From Mesobacterium_A sp034670065 (GTDB taxonomy: Bacteria; Pseudomonadota; Alphaproteobacteria; Rhodobacterales; Rhodobacteraceae): a stretch of DNA of 64,000 nt. Under the pieces are notes generated by a model, which worked only from the letters and a program-made list of their open reading frames with translations, was not told where the DNA came from and did no database searches. Shown in pieces: positions 51,553-58,658 of this stretch (within the stretch, counting starts at the first letter, position 1; the number at the start of each line of letters is the position of its first letter). The stretch lies in NCBI GenBank assembly GCA_034670065.1, contig JAXMOG010000002.1, forward strand, positions 496,001 to 560,000, in the 5' to 3' direction. A program made the translations under genes and the position numbers.

Positions 51553-51600
51553 ATGTGTTGCTAGCCCGCAGGTCTTTGTGTGGGAAGGGCAAAAGACAAA

Positions 51601-51622
51601 GCCCCGGCTTGTCGGCCGGGGC
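51601..51622 (-). terminator. Terminator after gcrA
   Basis: GCCCCGGC-TTGTCG-GCCGGGGC is a perfect eight-pair stem. Read on the minus strand it is followed by TTTGTCTTTTG, 27 bases after the gcrA stop. Confidence 0.85.
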
Positions 51623-51648
51623 TGATACGTTTTCGATGGTCCGTCAGA

Positions 51649-52227
51649 TCAGCGCCGGCGATCGCGCCGCGCGCTCATCGGTTGGAAGGCAACGCCAACA
51701 TGCGCTTCGCAATAGGGTTTGCCGGTTTGTACGGACAAACCACAGAACCAGAAATCATCCGTCGCCGGATCACCGACAGGCCATTTACAGGTCCGTTCGG
51801 TCAATTCCATCAGCGAAAGCTTTTTGGCTTTTTTCTCAATCTCAGAGACTTTGGCCAAGGCTTCGGGGCTGATTTCATTCGCCGAAGGCTGCGGCGGCAG
51901 CGGTTGTCCGGCCGGAATGATCTGTTTGCGTGGCGGCAAAACGACCGGCCGTGTCTCTGCAACAGGCTCTGGCTGCGCAGCAGCTTTCGGCTCTGCCTTG
52001 GCTGCGGGCTTGGCCGCTGCCTTCTTTTCCGTCTCTGCGGCAGGTTTCGCTTCGGCCTTGGCCGAGGTCGAGGTGGAGCCTGCACGGTTGGAAAGGCCAA
52101 GGCGATGAACCTTGCCGATCACGGCATTACGTGTGACGCCGCCAAGTTCCTTGGCGATCTGGCTGGCTGATTGGCCTTCGCCCCACATCTTTTTCAGAAG
52201 TTCGACGCGTTCATCGGTCCAGGACAT
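51649..52227 (-). CDS. gcrA: GcrA cell-cycle regulator
   Basis: GcrA is an alphaproteobacterial transcription co-activator that works with sigma-70 and CcrM-methylated promoters. The 192-residue protein starts with the conserved DNA-binding helix-turn-helix 'MSWTDERVELLKKMWGEGQSASQIAKELGGVTRNAVIGKVHRLGLSNR'. A long Ala/Lys/Glu/Pro-rich linker (about 50-115) follows. The C-terminal sigma-interacting domain is 'TERTCKWPVGDPATDDFWFCGLSVQTGKPYCEAHVGVAFQP'. The linker is low-complexity and of the kind that varies in length between species. Confidence 0.96.
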   Translation of the reverse strand: MSWTDERVELLKKMWGEGQSASQIAKELGGVTRNAVIGKVHRLGLSNRAGSTSTSAKAEAKPAAETEKKAAAKPAAKAEPKAAAQPEPVAETRPVVLPPRKQIIPAGQPLPPQPSANEISPEALAKVSEIEKKAKKLSLMELTERTCKWPVGDPATDDFWFCGLSVQTGKPYCEAHVGVAFQPMSARRDRRR

Positions 52228-52345
52228 GGATGATCCTCATGCAAAAAGCGGCCGCGCGACGGGGCCGCCTAAAATTCTTTATTGGTCCCCTATTCTAATC
52301 ACTAACGGCTGAGTTACAAGCGCTGCGCAACGACAGGAGCGATCA

Positions 52346-53155
52346 ATGGACCCAATGACAGTCACACCGCCAGGAACGCGGCATTTTGGTCGCATAAACT
52401 GGTTGGGTTTATACACTCTTATCAAACGCGAAATAATGCGGTTCGCCAGCGTCTGGACACAGACAATTTTGGCACCGTTGGTCACCGCGGGTCTGTTCCT
52501 GCTGATTTTCTCGATCGCCATCGGGGAACGGCGCGGCGAAGTGATGGGGGTTCCGTTCACAACATTCATCGCACCGGGCATCATGATGATGACGGTTATT
52601 CAAAACGCGTTTGCCAATACATCGTCCTCACTTGTGATTTCCAAAGTACAGGGCAACATCGTGGATACGCTGATGCCCCCCTTGTCTCCGCTGGAACTGG
52701 TGCTGGGCTATTTGGCGGGCGGCGTGGTGCGCGGATTGATTGTTGCGATTGCAATAGCCATCGGTTTGGCGTTGGTCTTGGGGATTGTTCCGGCCCATCC
52801 ATTGTGGGCGCTGGCCTTTGCGGCGATTGGGGCGGCTTTGCTGTCTGCCGTTGGTGTGGTTGCGGGGCTGTATGCCAATAAGTTCGATCAGATGGCCGCT
52901 ATCACCAACTTCTTGGTCACACCCTTGGCGTTTCTGTCGGGCACGTTCTACTCCGTCGAAGCGCTTCCACCGGTGCTGAACAAGATCACCCATGTGAACC
53001 CTATTTTCTATCTGATTGACGGGGTGCGCTTTGGGATGATCGGTGTATCTGACAGCTCTCCGTGGCTTGGGTTGGCCGTATCACTGTTTGCGCTGGGCGC
53101 TTTGATCGGCATGGCATGGCTATTGTTCAAAACGGGTTGGCGCCTGAAGGCTTGA
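52346..53155 (+). CDS. ABC-2 type transporter permease, orphan
   Basis: The 269-residue protein has six predicted membrane helices and an ABC-2 layout: cytoplasmic 'LYTLIKREIMRFASVWTQTILAPLVTAGLFLLIFSIAIGERRG' and 'GIMMMTVIQNAFANTSSSLVISKVQGNIVDTLMPPLSPLELVLGYLAGG'. The C-terminal 'FLSGTFYSVEALPPVLNKITHVNPIFYLIDGVRFGMIG' is the family signature. It should export a lipid, polysaccharide or drug, but no ATPase gene is adjacent and the substrate is unknown. The start follows CAGGAGCG. Confidence 0.88.
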   Translation: MDPMTVTPPGTRHFGRINWLGLYTLIKREIMRFASVWTQTILAPLVTAGLFLLIFSIAIGERRGEVMGVPFTTFIAPGIMMMTVIQNAFANTSSSLVISKVQGNIVDTLMPPLSPLELVLGYLAGGVVRGLIVAIAIAIGLALVLGIVPAHPLWALAFAAIGAALLSAVGVVAGLYANKFDQMAAITNFLVTPLAFLSGTFYSVEALPPVLNKITHVNPIFYLIDGVRFGMIGVSDSSPWLGLAVSLFALGALIGMAWLLFKTGWRLKA

Positions 53156-53200
53156 TAGACAAAACACAATATCGCCGGGCATGTGCGCCTGGCGATCTGA

Positions 53201-53893
53201 TCACGCTGGGTCAGGCAGCAATTGTTGAACGATACCAACGCCTAACAGGTATAGCGACGTTGCAACCAATAGCCAGTTGATCAGCGCCTGATCTGCAAAG
53301 CCGTGCCAAGCAGCCCAACCTGCGCTGCCGGTCCATGCCAAGGCTACTGCAAGCGATACGCTGCGCCAGCGTTCTGTCCGCACTGGATGGATAAATTTCA
53401 GCGGCAGGAACATTGCGATCGACAGCACAACAACAAGGCTGAACACCACCCATTCCGGCGGTTGCACAGCGAAAAACACCAAAATCAACATGTTCCAGCA
53501 ACCGGGGAACCCGTGGAAAGAGTTGTCGGAAGTTTTCATCCGTGTGTCGGCAAAGTAAAGCGCTGATAAAAAACAGATAATCGTCACTGCCGCCCAGTTT
53601 GTTACCCCGTGCAACAACCCGGACCGGAACAAGGCGAAAGCGGGAATGAAGACATATGTCAGATAGTCGATGATCAAATCCAACAACACACCGTCAAAGC
53701 GGGGTGCGTTCACATTCACCTGATAGGCGCGGGCCAAGGGGCCATCGACACCATCAACGGCAAAAGCCACCACCAGCCAAAGAAACATTTGGGGCCAATT
53801 CTGTTGCGCTGCAGACAAAAGTGCCAGCATCGCGAAAATGGCGCCTGTCGCCGTAAGCAAATGAACCAAGTGCGCGCGGTACTTCAGGAACAT
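53201..53893 (-). CDS. pcs: Phosphatidylcholine synthase
   Basis: Pcs makes phosphatidylcholine directly from CDP-diacylglycerol and choline in the inner membrane. The 230-residue protein has about eight membrane helices. The catalytic signature DG-x2-AR-x12-G-x3-D-x3-D is exact (DGPLAR, then 12 residues, then GVLLDLIID). That 12-residue spacing is characteristic of Pcs and differs from the x8 of most CDP-alcohol phosphotransferases. The ATG at 53893 (MFLKYRAHLVHLLTATGAI) gives the usual N-terminus. Confidence 0.93.
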   Translation of the reverse strand: MFLKYRAHLVHLLTATGAIFAMLALLSAAQQNWPQMFLWLVVAFAVDGVDGPLARAYQVNVNAPRFDGVLLDLIIDYLTYVFIPAFALFRSGLLHGVTNWAAVTIICFLSALYFADTRMKTSDNSFHGFPGCWNMLILVFFAVQPPEWVVFSLVVVLSIAMFLPLKFIHPVRTERWRSVSLAVALAWTGSAGWAAWHGFADQALINWLLVATSLYLLGVGIVQQLLPDPA

Positions 53894-53930
53894 TTTTCCG
53901 CCCCTTCGGTTTGGATAGCGATACACTGGA

Positions 53931-55184
53931 TCATGCCAGCAACCCTTTCGAATTGGTGCCGGTGATTGTGGCCTTCACAATTGCGCCTTCGGTTTCGGGG
54001 TGGTCGAAATGCACTTCGGCGAATTGCTCTGTCCGTCCCATATGCGCGTTTTCCATTAGCACATTGTGCTGCTTGCCAACTTGAGCAGTCAGGTGCCGCG
54101 TCACGGCCGCATCCCCCGCAGCCCGCAAACGCGCAGCGCGCGCCTTGATCGCCCGCCCGTCCACTTGGGGCATACGGGCGGCTGGGGTGCCTTGGCGGGG
54201 CGAGTACGGGAATACATGCAGCCACGTCAGGTGGCAGTCTTCGACAAGCCGCAAAGAGTTTTCGAAATGCGCTTCGGTCTCTGTTGGGAAGCCAGCGATG
54301 ATATCAGCACCAAAAGTCATGTCTGGGCGTAGGCGAATGGCCTCCTGTGCGAATCGTATGGCATCATCGCGCAAATGGCGGCGCTTCATACGTTTCAGAA
54401 TCAGATTGTCGCCGTGTTGCAGGCTTAGGTGAAGATGCGGCATCAAGCGTGGCTCTGTGGCTATAGCCTCCAACAATGCCTCGTCGACCTCAATCGAGTC
54501 GATAGAAGAGATTCGCAAACGCGCCAAATCCGGGACCAACTTCAAAATACGCAGCACCAGATCGCCCAGTTTCGGCTGCGCGGGCAGATCGGCACCCCAA
54601 CTGGTTAGGTCCACACCTGTCAAAACGACTTCGTGAAAGCCTTTATCGACCAACCGTTTGATCTGATCTACCACCACACCTGCCGGAACAGAGCGGGAAT
54701 TGCCGCGCCCGAAGGGAATGATGCAAAACGTACAGCGGTGGTCACATCCATTCTGGACCTGAACATAGGCCCGGCTGCGCGTTCCGAAACCGTCGATCAG
54801 ATGGCTTGCGGTTTCGGTGACCGACATGATGTCGTCCACGCGCACACGTTCTGTCTCGCCCACAAAATCGGCTGACATCCCGCGCCAGGTTTCGGGGGCC
54901 ATTTTTTCTGTATTGCCAATCACCAGATCAACTTCGGCCATTTGCGAAAATGTCTCTGGCTCTGTTTGCGCAGCGCATCCGGTTACAACGATCTTGGATT
55001 CGGGGAAATCGCGCCGCAGCTTGCGAATTTCCTGCCGGGCTTTGCGCACGGCTTCGGCTGTTACGGCGCAGGTGTTCACAACCTGAACGTTTTCAACGCC
55101 AGCATCCGCTGCGAGGGCCTTCATCGCTTCGGTCTCATAGGCGTTCAGGCGACATCCCAGTGTGGTAAAGCGCGGCGCGCTCAC
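53931..55184 (-). CDS. mtaB: tRNA t6A37 methylthiotransferase
   Basis: MtaB is a radical-SAM methylthiotransferase that converts t6A to ms2t6A at tRNA position 37. The cluster domain has 'TLGCRLNAYETEAM', 'VVNTCAVTAEAVRKARQEIRKL' and 'VVTGCAAQTEPETF'. The radical SAM motif is 'VQNGCDHRCTFCIIPFGRGNSRSVP'. The 'GCRLNAYE' and 'RGNSRS' forms separate it from MiaB and RimO. I chose the GTG at 55184 (417 aa): it overlaps the dapF stop as GTGA and has GGAG eight bases upstream. An ATG at 55202 is the alternative. Confidence 0.94.
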   Translation of the reverse strand: MSAPRFTTLGCRLNAYETEAMKALAADAGVENVQVVNTCAVTAEAVRKARQEIRKLRRDFPESKIVVTGCAAQTEPETFSQMAEVDLVIGNTEKMAPETWRGMSADFVGETERVRVDDIMSVTETASHLIDGFGTRSRAYVQVQNGCDHRCTFCIIPFGRGNSRSVPAGVVVDQIKRLVDKGFHEVVLTGVDLTSWGADLPAQPKLGDLVLRILKLVPDLARLRISSIDSIEVDEALLEAIATEPRLMPHLHLSLQHGDNLILKRMKRRHLRDDAIRFAQEAIRLRPDMTFGADIIAGFPTETEAHFENSLRLVEDCHLTWLHVFPYSPRQGTPAARMPQVDGRAIKARAARLRAAGDAAVTRHLTAQVGKQHNVLMENAHMGRTEQFAEVHFDHPETEGAIVKATITGTNSKGLLA

Positions 55185-56014
55185 CGGATTTTCTCCAGCC
55201 ATTCGGGTTTTAAGACACCGTCAAACACATAGGCTGTGCCCCCGGTCATCCAAACACCATCATCGCGCCAATCTACCTGAAGCGTGCCGCCATCCAAGGT
55301 GATCTGGACGCTCTTGCCGGTCAGTCCGCGCCGCGCAGCCGCGACAGCCGTAGCACAAGAAGAGGAGCCTGACGCCAAGGTTACACCGACACCGCGCTCC
55401 CATACCCGCATGCGCAGATGATCAGGGCCGATCAGGCTGGCGACCTGCACATTTGTACGCTCTGGGTACAGCGGATGATGTTCGTAGCGTGGGCCGAAAT
55501 TTTCCAGCGGGATGGCTTCGGCGTCGGGAACAAAGAATGTGCAGTGCGGATTGCCCATGCCCGTGGCCACCGGGCCGCCTTCAATCGGCAGTTCCAGTGT
55601 ATCCATCTGTTCAGCCAACGGGATCTCATCCCAATTTAATTGCGGTTGGCCCATGTTCACAGCGGTGATGCCATCGCCCATGTCTTTGGCCAGAAGGGTG
55701 CCGCGATCAGTCGTCAGTTTCAGATCTTGTTTGCCGGTTTCATCCATCAAGAATCGGGCGATGCAGCGTGTCGCATTTCCGCAAGCTGCCGATGTCGATC
55801 CGTCGGAATTATAAAACGTCAGATGCGCGTCGCCGTCTCCGGCAGAGATCACTGCCAACTGGTCAAACCCAACGCCGCAGTGTCTGTCACCCAAGGCCAC
55901 GGCCAAAGCGGGGGTCACATCGATATTTTGCACACGGGTATCCAGCACGACAAAGTCGTTTCCCAGCCCATGCATTTTCATAAAGGGCAAACCGTGATCC
56001 ATACGCGCGCTCAT
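55181..56014 (-). CDS. dapF: Diaminopimelate epimerase
   Basis: DapF interconverts LL- and meso-diaminopimelate for lysine and peptidoglycan. The two catalytic cysteines are visible: 'NSDGSTSAACGNATRCIARFL' and 'LASGSSSCATAVAAARRGL'. The N-terminal 'FMKMHGLGNDFVVLDTR' is diagnostic. Length (277 aa) is standard. The start at 56014 lacks a clear ribosome site, and ATGs at 56002 or 55981 are possible. mtaB is translationally coupled downstream. Confidence 0.95.
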   Translation of the reverse strand: MSARMDHGLPFMKMHGLGNDFVVLDTRVQNIDVTPALAVALGDRHCGVGFDQLAVISAGDGDAHLTFYNSDGSTSAACGNATRCIARFLMDETGKQDLKLTTDRGTLLAKDMGDGITAVNMGQPQLNWDEIPLAEQMDTLELPIEGGPVATGMGNPHCTFFVPDAEAIPLENFGPRYEHHPLYPERTNVQVASLIGPDHLRMRVWERGVGVTLASGSSSCATAVAAARRGLTGKSVQITLDGGTLQVDWRDDGVWMTGGTAYVFDGVLKPEWLEKIR

Positions 56015-56152
56015 TCAGGCGATATACGCCGGGCAGGTCGCGCTTTCCAGCCCCTCGGGCCGAGCCAAAGCAAATGATCCTCACCCAATCGCACTTTTTA
56101 CGATTTTCCGGGTTGACCCTCAGGGCCGGACTTTCTAAAGACACCCTCCAGT

Positions 56153-56228
56153 GGGCCGTTAGCTCAGTTGGTAGAGCAACTGACTTTTAATCAGTGGGTC
56201 GCAGGTTCGAACCCTGCACGGCTCACCA
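56153..56228 (+). tRNA. tRNA-Lys (anticodon TTT)
   Basis: The 76-base cloverleaf has a seven-pair acceptor stem (GGGCCGT with ACGGCTC, one G-U), a D-arm TAGCTCAGTTGGTAGAGCA, anticodon stem ACTGA/TCAGT around the loop CTTTTAA with TTT at 34-36, and a T-arm GCAGG-TTCGAAC-CCTGC. The terminal CCA is encoded. Confidence 0.97.
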
Positions 56229-56518
56229 CTTATTCCTAGTAGGATCAAGTGGTTACCACTTCACCCTCGTAAGAGCCGCACGGCTCCGAGGTACGGGGCA
56301 GCGTGTTGACCAAATGCGCGAAAAACAAGTTTGTTTGAGTATTTCTGGCGAATCCAAGCACCTGGTGCCGCGCGGCGCGTTAAACGCTGTTTTTCAGACC
56401 GCGTTCCAGGCGCACAATGCCTGATACCCTGCGAATACCGTTTTTCGGCAAAGACTCACAGAACGGTATCAACCGACAGTGTTTTCACTTTGCCTTCGCA
56501 CCTAGGACTGAGAGGCGA
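56229..56518. other. Gene-free stretch downstream of tRNA-Lys
   Basis: These 290 bases contain an AAGTGGTTACCACTT palindrome (56245-56259), a possible tRNA transcript terminator without a T-tract. The nine bases GCACGGCTC from the tRNA 3' end (56216-56224) recur at 56278-56286. Apart from these I see no ORF with a ribosome site and no integrase. Confidence 0.45.
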
Positions 56519-57277
56519 TCAACGTCTCTTTGTTGCAGCGTTTTGTTTGGCCTTCGCGCGGGAGGCAATGAAACCCTCACCCAGTTCGAGCGTGTAGACC
56601 TGTAATTCTGCGAGCACAGTATCAGCCTCAATCGGATCACGGTCTTCAATCGCATCGGTCAAACGCGCGTGCATTTGAACAATTCGCTCTCTCGATCGTG
56701 CGCTGAAGGTAATCATATTCATCAACGGCTGCATCGCTTCGACAGCGCCTGCCAGCTGGTAAGACAGAATCGGGTTGGCCGCAGAATCCACAAGGGCTCG
56801 ATGCAGGGCGACATCAGAGGCGCAGAAGGCCTGGTCACTAAGGTTGGGTTGGCCTTGGCGGTGTATTTCCGCTCTCATCGCGGCCAGATCGTCAGCGGTG
56901 CGCCGCAGACACGAAAGCGTCGTGCACGATTTTTCCATCGCATATCGCGCTTCGCAGGCCACGGCAAAATCGACGTCGTTGATTGATAGCAATAGCGTCG
57001 ATGTTGTCTCGTGCTGACTTTGCGCTTCTTGGTAAGACAAGCGGCGCACAAAGGCCCCGCCAAAGGCCCCCCGTTCGGTACGGATCAGCGATTGCGCAGC
57101 CAATCTTTTGAGTGCCTCACGCACGGTCGGGCGAGACACTTCAAATGTTTCTGCCAGATCCGATTCTGACGGCAAGCGGTCATCCACGGTCAGTTCACCG
57201 CTAAGAATTGCATCTCGAAGCGTTTTGGCGATTTGGGCGGGAAGGTCCGCCCTTGGGGGTTGTTTCTCGTTTTTCAT
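56519..57277 (-). CDS. FadR-family (GntR/FCD) transcriptional regulator
   Basis: The 252-residue protein starts with a winged helix-turn-helix 'AKTLRDAILSGELTVDDRLPSESDLAETFEVSRPTVREALKRLAAQSLIRTERG'. It continues with an all-helical FCD ligand-binding domain; metal-site candidates are 'ASDVALHRALVDSA' and 'ARLTDAIEDRD'. Such proteins usually repress nearby catabolic genes until they bind an organic acid. A perfect 18-base palindrome lies just upstream of its ATG, suggesting autorepression. It is divergent from acuI. Confidence 0.92.
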   Translation of the reverse strand: MKNEKQPPRADLPAQIAKTLRDAILSGELTVDDRLPSESDLAETFEVSRPTVREALKRLAAQSLIRTERGAFGGAFVRRLSYQEAQSQHETTSTLLLSINDVDFAVACEARYAMEKSCTTLSCLRRTADDLAAMRAEIHRQGQPNLSDQAFCASDVALHRALVDSAANPILSYQLAGAVEAMQPLMNMITFSARSRERIVQMHARLTDAIEDRDPIEADTVLAELQVYTLELGEGFIASRAKAKQNAATKRR

Positions 57278-57281
57278 TTGT

Positions 57282-57299
57282 CTTACATTTAAATGTAAG
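57282..57299. promoter_or_regulatory. Probable operator of the FadR-type regulator
   Basis: CTTACATTTAAATGTAAG is a perfect 18-base palindrome four bases upstream of the regulator's start codon. Its position over the translation start region fits autorepression by a dimer. Confidence 0.55.
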
Positions 57300-57406
57300 G
57301 CATTTATAGCCTAAGTGAATCACATTGCAAGGAAGGGGGAGGCTTGCATGCAATGGGTATCAGATCGGGCGGATGCGCGCACTGTCTTGCGTTCGGTGCC
57401 GTGACC

Positions 57407-57422
57407 ATCCCCCATGGGGGAT
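57407..57422. promoter_or_regulatory. Palindrome ATCCCCCATGGGGGAT in the FadR-acuI gap
   Basis: A perfect 16-base palindrome lies mid-way between the divergent regulator and acuI genes. A smaller one, TTGCATGCAA, is at 57344-57353. Either could be a regulator site or an RNA hairpin; the function is unproven. An 18-codon frame (57348-57404) with a strong GGGGGAGG site precedes it and may be chance. Confidence 0.4.
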
Positions 57423-57560
57423 TTCGCGGCTGAACCGCCTGTATTTGCCAATGTGTGCGGCGCGGGCGTTCCGTTTTTCAGGTCGGTTTTGAAACTGTGC
57501 AGATGGCATGGTGCTCAAGCGAGAAAGATAAAAATTACTAAATGAATAAGGGGGTATTAC

Positions 57561-58544
57561 GTGTTCAAAGCTCTGCTAGTAGAAAAATCTGACGACGGAA
57601 AAACCAGCGCCAGTGTTGCCGAAATCAGTGAGGATCGTCTGCCCGAAGGGGATGTGACAGTCGCCGTCGAATATTCAACCGTCAACTACAAGGATGGTCT
57701 TTGCATCGGTCCTGGCGGCGGTTTGGTGCGCACCTATCCGCATGTGCCGGGCATCGACTTTGCAGGCACAGTAGAGGCATCAGATGATGATCGCTACAAA
57801 CCCGGCGACAAGGTGGTGCTGACTGGCTGGCGCGTTGGTGAAAACCGTTGGGGCGGCTACGCGGAAAAGGCGCGGGTCAAGGCCGATATGCTGGTGCCTT
57901 TGCCAGACGGTTTGACGACCCGTCAGTCAATGGCCATCGGAACGGCGGGCTTTACGGCTATGCTGGCCGTCATGGCGCTGGAAGATCACGGCATCAAGGA
58001 TGGCCCGGTATTGGTCACGGGGGCTGCCGGGGGCGTGGGTTCCGTCGCTACGGCCATTCTTGCCCATTTGGGCTATCAGGTGGCGGGCGTCACCGGGCGC
58101 CCCGACACCAGCGATTATCTTGCATCGCTTGGCGCAACACAAATTGTACCGCGTGAAGAGCTTGCTGAAACCGTCAAGCGCCCGCTGGAGAGTGAGACAT
58201 GGGGTGGCTGCATTGATGCCGTAGGTGGCCCTATGCTGGCGCGCGTGCTGGGTCAAATGAAGTATGGCGCGAGTATTGCCTCTGTGGGTTTGGCAGGCGG
58301 CGCCAACCTGCCGGCAACTGTCCTGCCATTCTTGCTGCGCGGTGTGAACTTGTTGGGCATCGATAGCGTAATGCAACCCTATGAAAACCGGGTGCGCGCG
58401 TGGAGCCGGATAGCCAAAGACCTTCCAATGCAGAAGCTGGAGGCGATGGTTCAACCTGCAACGCTGTCGGATCTGCCGGCGTTGGGGGCGGATATCTTGA
58501 AGGGGCAGGTCAAAGGACGCGTTGTTGTTGATGTAAGGGCCTGA
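57561..58544 (+). CDS. acuI: Acrylyl-CoA reductase-type MDR oxidoreductase (AcuI/YhdH)
   Basis: The 327-residue zinc-free medium-chain reductase starts at a GTG after AAGGGGG. 'EYSTVNYKDGLCIGPGGGLVRTYPHVPGIDFAGTV' and the NADPH loop 'VLVTGAAGGVGSVATAILAHLGYQV' fit AcuI, which reduces acryloyl-CoA to propionyl-CoA. 'GWRVGENRWGGYAEKARV' and 'LLRGVNLLGIDSVMQPYENR' are family features. In roseobacters AcuI detoxifies acrylate from DMSP. A FadR-type regulator is divergent upstream and no dmdA or ddd gene is present in the window. Confidence 0.9.
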   Translation: MFKALLVEKSDDGKTSASVAEISEDRLPEGDVTVAVEYSTVNYKDGLCIGPGGGLVRTYPHVPGIDFAGTVEASDDDRYKPGDKVVLTGWRVGENRWGGYAEKARVKADMLVPLPDGLTTRQSMAIGTAGFTAMLAVMALEDHGIKDGPVLVTGAAGGVGSVATAILAHLGYQVAGVTGRPDTSDYLASLGATQIVPREELAETVKRPLESETWGGCIDAVGGPMLARVLGQMKYGASIASVGLAGGANLPATVLPFLLRGVNLLGIDSVMQPYENRVRAWSRIAKDLPMQKLEAMVQPATLSDLPALGADILKGQVKGRVVVDVRA

Positions 58545-58566
58545 TCCCACGGAAACTTAAAGTCAT

Positions 58567-58593
58567 GCGGTCCTCTTTCTTAGCGAGGGCCGC
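58567..58593 (+). terminator. Hairpin after acuI
   Basis: GCGGTCCTC and GAGGGCCGC (one G-U pair) flank a nine-base loop, 23 bases after the acuI stop. The downstream sequence is not T-rich, so the call is tentative. Confidence 0.45.
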
Positions 58594-58658
58594 AGCTGTG
58601 TTTGGGCTTTAATATGTATGCCGGGCGGGAAGGGGTGGTCTCTATTGGCAAGCCCGCC

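Noticed and set aside
56194..56424. 76-codon plus-strand frame beginning inside tRNA-Lys
   Set aside because: It overlaps the tRNA and has no ribosome site or family match.
57348..57404. 18-codon frame with a GGGGGAGG ribosome site upstream of acuI (MQWVSDRADARTVLRSVP)
   Set aside because: It is very short and has no recognisable leader-peptide logic (no codon runs). Kept only as a remark on the palindrome entry.
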